Shown here: positions 1 to 11,425 of the stretch, piece by piece
Position numbering within the stretch: position 1 is the stretch's first letter
How the letters are laid out: each line of letters opens with the position of its first letter
From: Chromera velia
Taxonomy: Eukaryota; Sar; Chromeraceae
Reading direction: 5' to 3'
DNA length: 35,000 nt
Assembly (NCBI GenBank): GCA_018398765.1
Contig: JAHBMJ010000251.1
Span: 11,714 to 46,713, forward strand
The notes under the pieces: generated by a model
What the model was told of the DNA's origin: nothing
The model's input: only the letters and a program-made list of their open reading frames with translations
Databases searched by the model: none
Program-made: the position numbers and the translations under genes

Positions 1-17
1 CCCCCCCACTCACTTAC

Positions 18-1053
18 TTTTGTTGTCCACGCGGTGAAGTGTGCTCTTCCACCGGAGGTTCGTGAGGACTGCCAGCATGTCGCCAATGTTCACTACCAAC
101 GCGCCTGCAATAAAGGAAACAAAAAAGCAGAAGCTCCAGCATGCAGCTGAAAGAGGAAGACGAACGATTCAGTAAATGATTGACTAGACGCTCTCACCCC
201 ACCGTACCAAATCGTGACTGAAGAAGACAAAGCCAACAAGGCTCAGTGTGTATTCAAACATCAGAGGGTGACGAAACCCCACGCACGCTCGCTTCTTATC
301 TTCACCCCTAAAGCAAACATGTCGTAATCAAATTTCTCATACATACGCCTCGAAAAACAGAGCAAGGCCAACCTCGGATTGAATGCTGGAAGGCGTGTGC
401 AACCAAACGAACAGGCAGGCACATCGCTTCCCTCCCATGGGCAGACAAAGGAAGACGAAGCTCGGAAGGGTTGCGTTTGTGTGTGTTATACTCCCTCGTA
501 CTCTCTCCATTCAGCTATCTTTTCTTGACACGCTACCGGATGAAACTGAGGAACTCGCATACCAACAAAGTAAGGAGCATCCAGGCATGCAGACACAAGA
601 TGGAATCACCAATCGACAAACGCACCTTTGAGAAAGGAAAAAGAGAAACCAACCTTTGAGAGGGTCTACAGGCAGCCACCGCCCTCCTTTTCGTTCTCCC
701 TCTGTCCCGCTGTGTCCTCTCCCTTCATTGGAGGGGTCAAGGAAGACCTCCAGGGCACCTGCAAGGATGTGAAGATGCGCAATGAGGAATTAAGGCATCA
801 ACGTGCACAGATTGAAGACAGATGAGCGAAATGGAGATGTTTGTCGATCACCCGACGGATTTTCTGTGTTCTTCTTTCCTGGCACCAGAAAGTGTGCAGG
901 AAAGATGAAAAAAGTAGGCATACCGTCATGATCTCTGATCAAATTAAGTGACGATCGGGATCTGTGCTCAAAGACAAACAACTACTTGGAAGGAAAGAAA
1001 GCATGAACGTTTTCTCTGAAATGAAGGAGCTGCCTACAAGAAAGAAAAAAAAA

Positions 1054-1085
<32 letters not shown>

Positions 1086-1227
1086 AGACACACCTGGAGT
1101 GTCATCTTGATTCACCAGAGTCAAAAATCCTGCAGGCAGGCAGGCAGACAGGCAGATACGCAGATTCGAGTCAATGAAACAGGATCACCAACTCTCTTTC
1201 AGACATTCACAATTCACGTATAAACCC

Positions 1228-1269
<42 letters not shown>

Positions 1270-2450
1270 CAACAGAGAATGAAAACCTGCATATCTGATT
1301 GCTTGTGCTTTTCAGTAGTCCACCTGGGAAGACAAAGATCTGACCCCTTTACTTACACAAATGAAATTTCAGTCCATCGTCCTTGACTGCAATCCACCGT
1401 GAAGGACGACCAAAATTAAAGAGGAAACACACACCCAATACCAACCCAAACCTGTCTGCCCCTTCAAATCTATTCACTGACTGACTGACCATAGTCTGTG
1501 TGTGCCCCGACTCCGTGACCAAACTCTTCTCCGTCGCCCCCTTCTCCTCCTGCCTTGTCTCCCGATGCGCCTGCTCCTCCGGTCTCTTTTTCCCCTTTCA
1601 CCCCCCCCTCTGCTCCCTCACTGCCTCGCAGCTGCATCGAACTACTGGCACTCTCCCGCGTTGCAGGCTGGCCTCGAGAGATCCTGCACAGACACAGAAA
1701 AAATGACTCTTCGATTTGCAAAATCATCACGATCATCTATGTTGGTATCAGTAATTTCAATTTCAGAACCTGCATCAAACGACTCAAGTTTTACTTGGTT
1801 AATTATGCGGCTTGATCCATCGATCAGATTTTCTTTTTTCATTGGGGGGCTTCGGGAAATCTTGTCACAGAGTCAAACGTAGACACAGACAGACTATATG
1901 TTTCTTCTTCTCCCTCCTTTTCTTTATGTACACAACAGACAAAAAAGAAAATTTCTTCCTTCATCTCGCATCCTTGTCACCCTGCTTCATCTTCTTTTAC
2001 ATCAGTCAGGAAGAAAGAGAAAAGGATTCAAAGGCAGGGAGAAAAGAAGAAAACACAAAACGAGACACTCACCCGTTCGCTGCCCCCCCCGCTCCCCTAG
2101 GAGGGTAGTGGATAAATCTGAGGCCCCAGAACCCTCTAGGGTCGAGGCTCTTGTCGAAGGTCTCGGGGGGCAGGCCGAAGCAGAGGGCAGTAGCAGACAT
2201 CAGAAGCACTGCAACGTGAGGGCGTGTATTCAACAAGTTTGGTCGCGCGCAAGTGGTAAGTTTTTGAAAAGTTCGTGTGTCCTCGGAGGGCAGCTCAGCT
2301 AAGTTGGAGGCCCAAGAAAATCTGAAGTTCGAATACATATTTTTTTTGCGCATGATGATCAAAGTCCTCCAGTATGAGTGAACAGCCAATGAGGCACTCA
2401 CCTGTAAGATAACTGGGCCTCACGTTAAAGTTATACACACCGTAAGATAA

Positions 2451-2483
<33 letters not shown>

Positions 2484-3612
2484 TGACATACACACACACA
2501 CACATACACACACACCCTCACGCACGGACACACACGTACTCACGCGCACACCCACACACACACGCGCGCATACATACATACATACATACATAGACACGCA
2601 CGCACGCACAAGCAGAGAGAAAGGCGGTGGTGGGGGAAATGCAGAATCACACGCACTTCCATTTGCCCTCGATCGATTGCTTCACTGATGTCCCCCCTGT
2701 GCATGCCCCCCCCTTCCTTTCCATGATCAACGCATTTTCGACACCCTTCCCCCCCCCTTTTCCCAACTTAGCGACTGACTTCCGACTTTCTTGACCTTCT
2801 CCACGTATGCCTCGGTCCTTTCCTTGAAGTCCTCGGAAGGCCAGAGGTTCTTCCCTGTGATGAACGGTTTCTGCAAGAGGAGTGATAGAAGGAAGGGGGT
2901 AGAACCAAAAGAAAAGAAAAGAAAAGCGGAGAAAGACAGATGTCCAAGTAAATTGGGTGGGGGAAAATCCGAGTGCGTGTGTGTGAGTATGAGTATGAGT
3001 GCGTACGTGTGTTACAGAGAGGGAGAGAGAGGAAACTTATGGACTTTGGTGGGTTGGACAAATGACAGCGAGAGAGCGTCTCGAGAAAGCGAGACGATAA
3101 AACACCCGATGGAACAACACCCACTTTCCATATTACTTTTTTTTTTCTTCCCATTTTGTCTCAGTACTCTCAAATGAGCACACAGGAGGAGTGCCAAAAT
3201 CTGAACTTACCATTTTCCCCACAATGCCCGTCTTCATGAATCTCACAGCTTCCCCCTTCATCCCCTCTTCCATCTCTGCCGTCTCCACCTCCTCCCAGAG
3301 ATCCAACGCTGAGTGTCTGTCCCTTTTTCCCAACGTCACATTGTCCCCCAGGTTCTGAAATCCTCTGAAGGTCTCTGGTTGCTTCGCCATCCCGATGCCT
3401 TCCAAGTCCTCCCTAGGCCGCCTGAACAGATCCCTGGCAAGAAGGTGGGGTTCCTCCAGCTCTCCCTCTGAGAGACCGTGGCCCACCAGGTAGAAGAAGC
3501 CGTGCTTCTTTGCTGCAGCATCAGGTGAGGGCCCGACTGCTTCTCTTTCTTTGTAATCGTGTCTTTTGTTTTTTTAAAGATGGCTCTCGGTTGTAAGTGC
3601 AGAAATAAGACG

Positions 3613-3683
<71 letters not shown>

Positions 3684-3975
3684 CGCGGCAAAAAACGGAC
3701 ACAGACAGCTACCGGAGAGGAGGCACACTAGGCAGCAGTCCTGCAACAAACAATCCAAGAAGAAAGCAAGCAAGAAAAAAAAAATAAAAAAAGAAGAAAG
3801 AAAGCAAGGAAGGAACAAAGTAGGGAAGAAACAACCCCCCTAACGGACCTGCATCGTCCAAGGACCCCACGAAGGCCATCACCTTCTCGTTCTCTCGAGA
3901 CACGGGACCCTCAAGAAGACCGCTCATGTCGAGCACCGGGAGGGTCCTTTCGTTAGTTGGAGGAGGGACGTCCAT
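18..3975 (-). CDS. 2-oxoglutarate/Fe(II)-dependent oxygenase, isopenicillin N synthase-like (3' end outside window)
   Basis: Eight minus-strand exons join in phase: 3849-3975, 3211-3512, 2780-2870, 2073-2208, 1490-1683, 1094-1129, 654-758 and 18-104, giving 359 residues before the window edge. The N-terminal half shows LPVLDMSG followed by HGFFYLVGHG, typical of the DIOX_N region. NLWP (exon 3) and LRFIHYPP (exon 4) are family landmarks. The iron ligands are visible as GAHTDYG (His280, Asp282) and STLHRV (His354), with FLTLVNQDDTPG between them. The Arg-x-Ser that binds 2-oxoglutarate should lie in the missing last exon. The ATG at 3975 follows a purine-rich context. An upstream exon cannot be excluded. 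Exon 5 begins with a Gly/Ser-rich insert; an alternative acceptor after 1621 would drop 21 residues, but TGCAG at 1684 matches the other introns. All acceptors are TGCAG. Family assignment is firm; the substrate is unknown. Confidence 0.87.
1039..1086. repeat. (AAAG)n microsatellite in oxygenase intron
   Basis: A run of AAAG units with a short poly-A interruption begins about eight bases downstream, in gene orientation, of the 36 nt exon of the oxygenase gene. It is therefore close to that exon's donor site. Confidence 0.95.
1231..1265. repeat. (AG)n microsatellite
   Basis: A run of at least 17 AG dinucleotides lies within the intron between exons 5 and 6 of the oxygenase gene. Confidence 0.95.
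2449..2612. repeat. compound (AC)n/(ACGC)n/(CATA)n microsatellite
   Basis: A long CA-rich tract degenerates into ACGC blocks, then a short CATA array (about 2572-2591). It lies in the intron between exons 3 and 4 of the oxygenase gene. Confidence 0.93.
3616..3684. repeat. (AC)n microsatellite in first oxygenase intron
   Basis: About 33 AC units with single A insertions (caaacac interruptions) lie within the 3513-3848 intron. Confidence 0.95.
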
Positions 3976-4637
3976 TCTTTGTAGAGCGGTGGGCGGGTAA
4001 ATAGAAAAAAGTAAGGAAACGCTCCACTTTTTTTTTTGAGCTTCGAAAACTTCGTCTTTGACGATGTCACTGATACATGCATGCACGAAGAGATCCTATC
4101 TTGTCACGCGTCGATCTTGAGTCGGTTGCAGTCTGCACGCCGTCTCCGTCTCTTCTTCTTCAGCAGGATACCCTCAAGCTGCCTTACAAAAGTGAAACAG
4201 CAGGAGACGCTTGACAGAAATGATGCAGTAGGGCTGGCCCGGCTTGGTCGGAGCTATGCGGCCGGATTCTAAGAGACTTCCGACATGTTCCGACGACAGA
4301 AAGAGACCGAGAGACGGCAGCGGATGGCCAGCCATGCATGCAAGTTCGCGTCGGCGGCCGCGCGTGGACGGCCGCCGGACGCGGCCGGGACGCGCGCGGT
4401 CGGCTCGGCAGGGCTCAGCTAGGGCAAGTTCAAAGATCCGACAAGCACCCACTGAGCAGTCGACAAAACACTTCATTCAGTCACTCACTGTCACTGTCCG
4501 CGACTCAAAAGTCGCGGGTGCAGTTCTTGAAGTGTGAACCTGAGGGGCAACCCTGCTGCATGCTTGAAGCCCGGGGAAAACGCAGCTAACATAGTTGCCT
4601 TTCGTTGACTGTTTTTTCTCTTGCATCCCTTGGCGAA
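3976..4637. promoter_or_regulatory. divergent intergenic region between the oxygenase and epoxide hydrolase genes
   Basis: This spacer separates two genes transcribed away from each other, so it should hold both promoters. It contains two TGCATGCA palindromes (4078-4085 and 4335-4342). It also has a strongly GC-rich stretch at about 4348-4425, rich in CGGCCG and CGCG. No TATA box or protein-coding exon was recognised. The promoter role is inferred from geometry only. Confidence 0.5.
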
Positions 4638-5738
4638 ATGTTAGGCCGTCTCCTTTTTTTGGGCAGTCTCCTTTCTGCCCTCCTGGCGTTGATCCTTGCG
4701 TTCCCCCCCGGCTGGCTTCTTCTGAAGAGCCACGAAAGCTTTCCTTTGGTGTTTGGAACTGCAGAGGTGACAGTCCCGCAGGGGGGGTGGAGGCCTCACC
4801 TTCAGTTCTTCAAAAATTCTCTGTCAGAGACGGTGAAGGAGGTCTCAGTGGAAGCGCTGAAAACAGAGTACTTTAGTCATGTGACGCCTTACGGAGAGAA
4901 GGCGCAGGCGGCAGTGACAGCCTACTTGGCGGAGGAGACGAGAGTAAAGCCGATGGGGAGGGACGAGAGGGAATGGTACTTTGACTCCGACTGGGAAGGG
5001 TTTCTGAAGTTGTGGGAGAAGGAGGGAGGAGACGTAGTGTGGAAGCCTCTGGAGACGGTAACGAAGGAGACGGGGTCACGTCATTACGTGACGCAAATTG
5101 AGGGTCTGGGGGTCCACTTTATGGTCACAGAGATTGAAGGAAAGGACGCAAACGCCCCCCCTCTTGGGCTCCTGTTGATGAATGGCTGGCCCTCTAATCT
5201 TCACGAGTGGTTGCCTCTCCTGTCTGCGTGGAAAAAAGAAAAAGACCTAGTTCCCAATCGACCTCTGAAGATTGTGACCGTCTCCATTCCTGGTCTTGGC
5301 GCGTCTTTCAGTGAGAATCCGACTCGTCAGTTCCTCGTCACTTCTGCAGCACACGTCATTCGTGTCCTTGCGGAACAGCGACTGGCCGGTTTATTTGAGC
5401 GGTACATCGTGTGCGGCACAGATTGGGGCGCGTTGATCAGTGAAATGATGGCTATCATGGTGGCAAGGGAACAGGGGGAGAGAAAGCTGGCTGGAATCTT
5501 CCATGGAATGGCTGTAGCTGCCTCGCCCCCCCATGAGCTTCTGCTGTTTCAGATGCATGAGGGGGTGGGTCGAATTCTTCTGCAGGGGGAGGACGAGGCG
5601 GTTGTTCGAGTTTTCTCTTCCAAAAGGGGGGCGGCAAGGGAATTAATCGGCCAATTCTGGGAAAGGTGAGTGTCCGGCTTCGCTTTTTGCAAGTTTCTAA
5701 TGTAGTGCTGTCTCAAGTTGAGGAGGAGAACAGACATC

Positions 5739-5784
<46 letters not shown>

Positions 5785-5787
5785 CTG

Positions 5788-5821
<34 letters not shown>

Positions 5822-7535
5822 AGAGAGAGAGAAAGAAAGAGAGATTGTGGGTACATGCAAAAACGGTTTGTTTGTGTTTTGAGACTGCTTTGGTCTCACG
5901 TCTCTTCGTTAACTCAGGAATTCTCGTCAGTGTAAGCAAAGGGCGACAAGCGCGCTACTTCTGCATATCCCTGTAAATGACTCTAGCAGACTGATCACAA
6001 GTATCTGTTCTCATTGACTTTCTTTCCCTTTGCGCCTGTGTATGCGAAACGCAATGCCTGTCTGTCTACGTTTGCAGAAGTGCATACCAACACATGTTGA
6101 ACACCCGACCTGTTGGAACAGCAATGGCGATGGGCACCTCCCCTTTGTCTTTTTGTGCCCTCGTGTTTGAGAAATTCTATGAATGGAGCTCCTTGGGGAG
6201 GCCGGTCGGTCCGTCTGTTCTCTCTTTTTTCTTTTCTTTTTCTCGTCCAGTATTTTTTTTCTCAGTCCGTTTGTTCATTTTTCTTTTTTTCGGTATTTTT
6301 GTTGTCTCTCTTCTTCCTCACGTGGTCGTCTCTTTTCTTTTTCTCGGGCGGTATTTTTGTTGTCTCGCTGCTTGTTCACGTGGTCGTCTCTTTTCTTTTT
6401 CTCGGGCGGTATTTTTGTTGTCTCGCTGCTTGTTCACGTTGTCGATTCTGCACGTCTGTCCATCTCTATCCGCCCTCAGGTGTTTCTATCTGTTGACTTG
6501 TTTCCCTTTCGTTCGGTTCTTTCATTGATTTCCTTTTGGCTGGCAGCTCTTCTATTTGCATTGGCCTTCCCTTCCTGACCGTCGCTGTGGGTTGAGGGCT
6601 TGAGGGGTTTGTGTGGGTTCTGGATACGTTTCAAGCCCCATAGTTTTTCTTTTCTTTCTTTGCGACGGGACGCAATAGCCTATGTATGAAGCCTGTTCGC
6701 CTTTCGAAGTCATCTGAAATGAGGGAAAGAAACACGTCCCTGCAGGATGTAAGCAAGACTGAGCGCGAGGCTCTTTGGCGTCAGATCGCGTCTGTGTGCA
6801 CAATGGCCGGAGCCAATCGTGGCATGGAGGCTGGATTCAGATACTACAGAGAGAACATCCCCGTGATGTACACAGAGCTGATGAGAACGCGAATGCCCCA
6901 GAGCGTGCCCTTCGCCCTGGCCTCCTTCCCGGGAGATCCTTTCAGCGCTCTGGGCCCGGAGAGGTATCTGAGGCTTCGGTACCCTTCGGCTATACAGGTC
7001 GGGTACTTTTTGCTTTTTTTTATGAGAGAGGGAAAGTCTGTGTGTGTATGTGTGTGTATGTGTGTGGATGGATGGAAGAACGAAAGAAAGAAAGAGGGAT
7101 AGAGAGGGATGAAGAACATTGAGCGTCCCCCACTCTATTCGAGACATTTTTGTATGGGTTTCCATCGGCACTTGAAGAGGGCTTTTGGTTGGCATTCTTT
7201 GGCTTCTTCTCTGGTACATAACTTCTCTGTCTATCGCGGGCTGCTGCTCATCAGTGATGGACTCTTCAAGAAAGCATGTCTGTCAGCGTGTCGAGTGTTT
7301 TGTTTTTTGGTACAAGTCAGAACGTGCGGATCGGGGGATGTCGACGCACGCAAGACGAGAGGCCCGAGCGCCTATCTATCCAAGTTGAGGCTGAGGGATG
7401 CCGATCGAAGTCTCTGGGACTCTGTGTTCCCACTTTGTCTCCCTCCCCTGTCTGTCTTCTTCTCCGGCTTCTTCTTCTTCTTCTTCTTCTTCTTCTTCTG
7501 GCTCTTTTCTCTCTCTCCCCCTCTCCCCCTCTCTG

Positions 7536-7621
<86 letters not shown>

Positions 7622-7810
7622 TGAGTGAGTGAGTGAGTGAGTCTGTCTCTCTGCCTGTGAAGCGAAAAAGACAGTTTTGATTGTGTGCGTGGCTGTCTCC
7701 CGTCACAGGTGAGACGTCATTCAGAAGGAGGCCACTTTCCAAGTTTAGAGGTTCCCCTCCTTCTGGCGACCGACCTTCGAGACTTTGTCAACGCTCTTCT
7801 AGTTGGGTGA
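4638..7810 (+). CDS. microsomal-type epoxide hydrolase (alpha/beta hydrolase with EHN domain)
   Basis: Four exons, 4638-5665, 6078-6204, 6746-6997 and 7709-7810, encode 502 residues ending in TGA. Residues 3-28 form a hydrophobic anchor, as in membrane-bound EPHX1-type enzymes. An EHN-like domain follows (WYFDSDWEGFLKLW, about 113-126). The alpha/beta hydrolase core has the nucleophile motif GTDWG (Asp262), an acid in FPGD (Asp449, aligned with the relay acid position of EPHX1) and the catalytic His in GGHF (His478). Cap-domain tyrosines are likely in SAYQHML (Tyr346) and RYYREN. The expected product hydrates epoxides to diols at the ER membrane. The oxyanion-loop motif is NGWP (182-185) instead of the usual HGxP, which is unusual. 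The start is the ATG at 4638, just before the hydrophobic anchor; this frame has no earlier ATG nearby. Three phase-compatible introns support the model. Confidence 0.88.
5740..5845. repeat. compound (CT)n(GT)n microsatellite in epoxide hydrolase intron 1
   Basis: CT and GT tracts alternate twice, followed by a GA tract. They lie about 75 bases downstream of the exon 1 donor. The same CT-then-GT architecture recurs at 7510-7642 and 13838-13898. Confidence 0.95.
6291..6440 (+). repeat. 58 bp minisatellite inside epoxide hydrolase intron 2
   Basis: About 2.6 direct copies of a pyrimidine-rich unit start at 6291, 6349 and 6407 on the plus strand. Each begins CGGTATTTTTGTTGTCTC and ends with a CACGTGGTCGTCTC-type core. 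Copies 2 and 3 are nearly identical. The array lies entirely within the intron 6205-6745. Confidence 0.85.
7467..7642. repeat. (CTT)n, (CT)n, (GT)n and (GAGT)n compound array in epoxide hydrolase intron 3
   Basis: A CTT triplet array (7467-7500) is followed by long CT tracts, a GT tract and a short GAGT array. The whole block lies between exon 3 and the terminal exon starting at 7709. Confidence 0.95.
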
Positions 7811-8823
7811 TGCGCGGATCGAATGCGGCTCTAGAGACAACATGAGACAACAACAAATTAAAGAAGTTGAAGCTGTTTCAACAACGTTACCCAGTACTTT
7901 GATAGAAAATTTGCATTGCAATATATGTTTAGTAAAAAACTTTTTGACTCTTATAACCGAGTATAAACAATTTGATCATAGTACATTTACTTTCAATAGT
8001 TAGCTACCTCTTAATTTTTTTTTTTGTACTTTCTAGTTGTATTAAAGGAATCGAAAGTTGAAAAAATTATTAGAACTTGAGCCTTACTCTGGTTGCTTAC
8101 ACTGCATGTCAGCACTTCGTTTCACATCCGGAAGAACAACCGTCTCCTTTTTGTTATTTAATTTTTAAAAATTGTTGAGCTTTTATCATAAAAATGCTCT
8201 CAGAGACCATAAAGTATTATGCAATATAATCTCTGATAGAAATTGTGCAAGCAGTATTGTTTCTTAAGAATAAACTAGAATAAACTACTAAATATCCCTC
8301 TCCGAAATTCATACCCTGCTGCACCCTGCCACACCCTGCTCCGGACGCTTTTATCTCTTGCTTTGCCAACTGCTTTCAATTCTGCTTTCATGTCTTGAAA
8401 AAGATGGGAGAGATGCAGGGATCACAAACGCTATAGCTGTGCCGCCGCCGATCGACGCCGGCCGGCCCTCCAACCGCGCACCCGGCGACTGACCTAACAT
8501 GCGCATGCACGCGCTTTGCATGTGGACCCATTTTGGCGCCGCCAGCGATCGGGGCACTTTAATTGTTGTCATCCCTCTTCGCTTTTGTAGACCAGCGTGC
8601 AGTGCCGTACACGTATCCACGTCTTAATTGTCAGTATTGCCTGACTATGTATTGCTTGACTATGGACTCCCAGGAGGGCTGGCAAGGGGCATTGGTTGAC
8701 TTGCATCCAAGTTGACAAACTGTAGCGTCCAAGAGTGAAAGCCACGCAAATCGTTCCTTCTGTTGGCAGTACTCTTCTCATTGAACTCCACACTCTCGCG
8801 TTACTCTCTGCCCGTATCTCAGA
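7811..8823. other. intergenic region upstream of the cysteine-rich gene
   Basis: The part 7850-8280 is AT-rich with no recognisable exon. At 8320-8345 there are short degenerate ACCCTGC repeats. A GC-rich island at about 8440-8520 (many GCCGG/CGCGC words) lies 300 bases upstream of the ATG at 8824. This position resembles the GC-rich stretches 5' of the epoxide hydrolase and protease genes. Confidence 0.6.
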
Positions 8824-9798
8824 ATGGGAGCAATCTGTTCTGCCGCTCTGAGCAATGCTACCAAAGCCAATGCACCGGGTGGAATCCCCGGAGGAGCTCC
8901 TAAGGAAGGGGACGTCATTATGCTTTGGGATTGTGGCGTCATCGGCACAGTCAAGAGCGTAGAAGAGCAGAACCGCAAAGTTACCATCGAGGAAGTGGGG
9001 TCCAAGGACGAGGGCAGGTACGTATGCCTCTCTGGCAGCTGCATGGGTTATGCAACTGGCTGCCTTCTCACACTAACACATGTTCTTGGTATTTGAGCGA
9101 ACAGCTTGAAGCAAGCGTTCATCTTGCCTTCCGAATGCATGCATGCATGCAGGTATAACTACGCAAACCGGAAGGGCGTCCCTGAGTGGAAGCCTGTGGC
9201 TGCAGAGCCCCTCCTTGCTCCCTTCATTCCGACCAACTTTCAGTGCACAGCCAGCTACAGAGGAGATCAGGTCGGTTACGTTTGTTTGGGGGCCACGACT
9301 TGTCTGTATGCCAAAGTTGCATGCGTGCACATGTATATATATGTCTGCATGAATGTCTGACCTCTCTGTCTGCCTGTGCAGGTGAATGGGATCGTGATGG
9401 GAGTCAAAGACGGAAAGATCACCGTCCACTTCTATCCTGATGAGGCCCATTCATGCGACAAGACCAACTGGAAACTCGGAACCACCGAACACTACGCACC
9501 CACCGAGGTTGTCCCGGGTCACACCGGAAAGGACCGACCGCGCAACCGAACGCCGGATGAGATTGAGGCCGAGGGCAAGAAGGTGAAGTCCTACGGTGTA
9601 GCATACATCTACTGTGGAGGTTGCGGCAACGGAGTGTGGGAGGACCCCTGTCCCTGCTACACTGGCGGCGGGCGCAAGGGCACTTTCTGTCAGCAGTGCG
9701 GTAAGGGCGCCTCCTCTGGCAGCACGGTCTGCTGTGGGAAGGCTGTCGGGGACGGGGCGCAGAACCAGGGATACCCGGCAATTCTGGACAGGCAGTAG
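8824..9798 (+). CDS. cysteine-rich protein with N-myristoylation signal and possible SH3/Tudor-like segments, function unknown
   Basis: Three exons (8824-9017, 9153-9270, 9382-9798) encode 242 residues. The start MGAICS fits an N-myristoyltransferase site (Gly2, Ser6), with Cys5 available for palmitoylation, suggesting membrane attachment. Two short segments, GDVIMLWDCGVIGTVKSV (29-46) and VNGIVMGVKDGKITVHFY (105-122), alternate strands and turns as small SH3-like barrels do; this is a weak structural reading. The C-terminal third carries eight cysteines at 182, 185, 194, 196, 207, 210, 221 and 222 (CGGC, CPC, CQQC, CC), suggestive of one or two metal sites. Exon joints are phase 2 and phase 0, both acceptors are TGCAG, and the ATG has A at -3. 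I do not recognise the family. A role in membrane-linked binding is speculation. Confidence 0.78.
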
Positions 9799-11180
9799 AT
9801 GGATGGACAGAAAGAATATATACTTCTGGATGCTCTAGAAGAGAATTAAGGGGCGGGGTCAAAGAGGAGTGAGTAAAGTTACCGGTTCTTCAAGTAAAAG
9901 AATGGTGCGTGATTGAATTCAGGAAGGAGCCTAGCTGCCTGCAGGGGTGTACTGTACAGCCAGTGAGTGAGTAACTGCATGAGCGAGGGCGTGCATCTGC
10001 GTGACGGATGTATGGACCAACTTGAAGAAGCCAGGGGCGCCTCTGAGGAACAGACGAGAGAAAGCTTTGAGTCTTTTCCCTGCAGTTGATGGACGTCGGT
10101 TGGCTGTGGGGGTTGTGGTGGGGGTGTTTGCCTTGCATGCATGGAAAAGAAAGGGAGAGCTAGGCTCCTCGGACCCTCTTTGTGCTTGCCTGCCTTTCTC
10201 AATGAATGAGTGAGCATGACACGGTCTGTCCCGCAACTGGGACAAGGCAGTCGGAAAGAAAGAATGAACAAATCAAACAAAGCGAATTCACGTCAGACAA
10301 AGCGGAACCCAGATTACCTCGATCTGTTAAAAAGGAATTCCGTCAGCCCCTTTCCATCCATGCATGTGGAAAGCACGCACGCACGCAGGAAGTTTTGCCC
10401 TGGATTGGCTGGTTGGTGAACATCCATTTGGATCACGAGAAGGAATCAGAGGAAGGCCGCAGCAAGGAAAACATGAACACAAGAAGGCAGGGGAAATATG
10501 AGAAACGTATCCAATGCTAGATCAAATGCAGAGCGGAAGTACGTTTCAGGTTCGAAACGCCTTTTTATGCGCTGCTGGAATGATAAAGCTTGCTTTCATG
10601 GCCTCAAATGTGTGTTTTCACAGTTAATTCGCATTAATGTGTCCAGAACGAACTGAAAGCTAGACTGAAAGAATGTTGAAGGTGTTGGACCTTCTGCTCA
10701 GTGTCAATGACAGCCCCAGTCAGCCAGGGACTCAGTCAAGCAGTCACCTGTGTATGATAAAGATGCATTGAAGCTGGGTCACAGCCTGGGTGAATATCGA
10801 TCTACAGATGAGATCCATCTGTATATAGCTACGTATATAAAAAGGCACAAAAAAACTCTGCCGGACAAAAATCTTTATTTTAGATATTTATTTTTTTTTT
10901 TTTTTACCGAAAATTTTTAAATTTTTCTAGTCAACTAGATGATGTATAATGAGGATGAGAATTTTTTGTATCAAATGAAATATAACATGCATGCAAAGGC
11001 TGAATTAAGCCACGTTCGTGCAACAAAAAGGTTGATCGAAAACGGCCTAGAAGAGATTCCAGGCGGGCCACGGGGTGTGGTTTGAGCCTTAGCGATAGGG
11101 CACACCCCCTTACCGTTTGCGGGGGCGACCTCTATAAGATAAAACGGCGACAGTGCTCAAAGGCACCACTAAATCACTTA
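9799..11180. other. intergenic region, no gene recognised
   Basis: Downstream of the cysteine-rich gene I see no convincing spliced or unspliced coding frame. The tract holds two TGCATGCA palindromes (10134-10141, 10988-10995), several AT-rich runs around 10860-10920, and otherwise unremarkable sequence. Confidence 0.55.
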
Positions 11181-11425
11181 GGGGCAGCGTACTAAAGATT
11201 TTTGGTAACCCAGTTACATTAGGTGGCTGACCCCCCCCCCCCTGACCCCTTTTATTATTTAATTTGGTAACCCCCCCCCCCCCCCTTAACCCCCGAGGCT
11301 TGGTAGGGGTGATGTAAGGAGGGAGGCGTGTTTCATTGCATGCCCATAGGTTAATATGAATTGTAACTCCGTCCCCCTCCCCCCAAACGTAACTGGGTTA
11401 CCAAAAAACTTTAGTACGCTGTCCC
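11181..11425. mobile_element. MITE with ~37 bp terminal inverted repeats and TTA target duplication
   Basis: The left end (11181 onward) reads GGGGCAGCGTACTAAAG. The right end, read on the other strand, gives GGGACAGCGTACTAAAG, and similarity continues through TTTGGTAACCCAGTTAC. Flanking TTA occurs at 11178-11180 and 11426-11428, fitting the 3 bp TWA duplication of PIF/Harbinger-related Tourist MITEs. The 245 bp body has C-homopolymer runs and no coding capacity. Confidence 0.8.

Noticed and set aside
1490-1620. Shorter form of oxygenase exon 5 using an acceptor after 1621.
   Set aside because: It is in phase, but the acceptor reads GAGGCAG whereas every other intron in this gene uses TGCAG, so the longer exon from 1683 was preferred.
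6094-6578. Overlapping plus-strand frames after the second epoxide hydrolase exon.
   Set aside because: Past 6204 these read through the pyrimidine-rich 58 bp minisatellite of intron 2; all three frames are open for compositional reasons.
10500-10580. A GGTTCGAAAC word at about 10548 resembling a tRNA B-box.
   Set aside because: No matching A-box, acceptor stem or anticodon arm could be folded around it.
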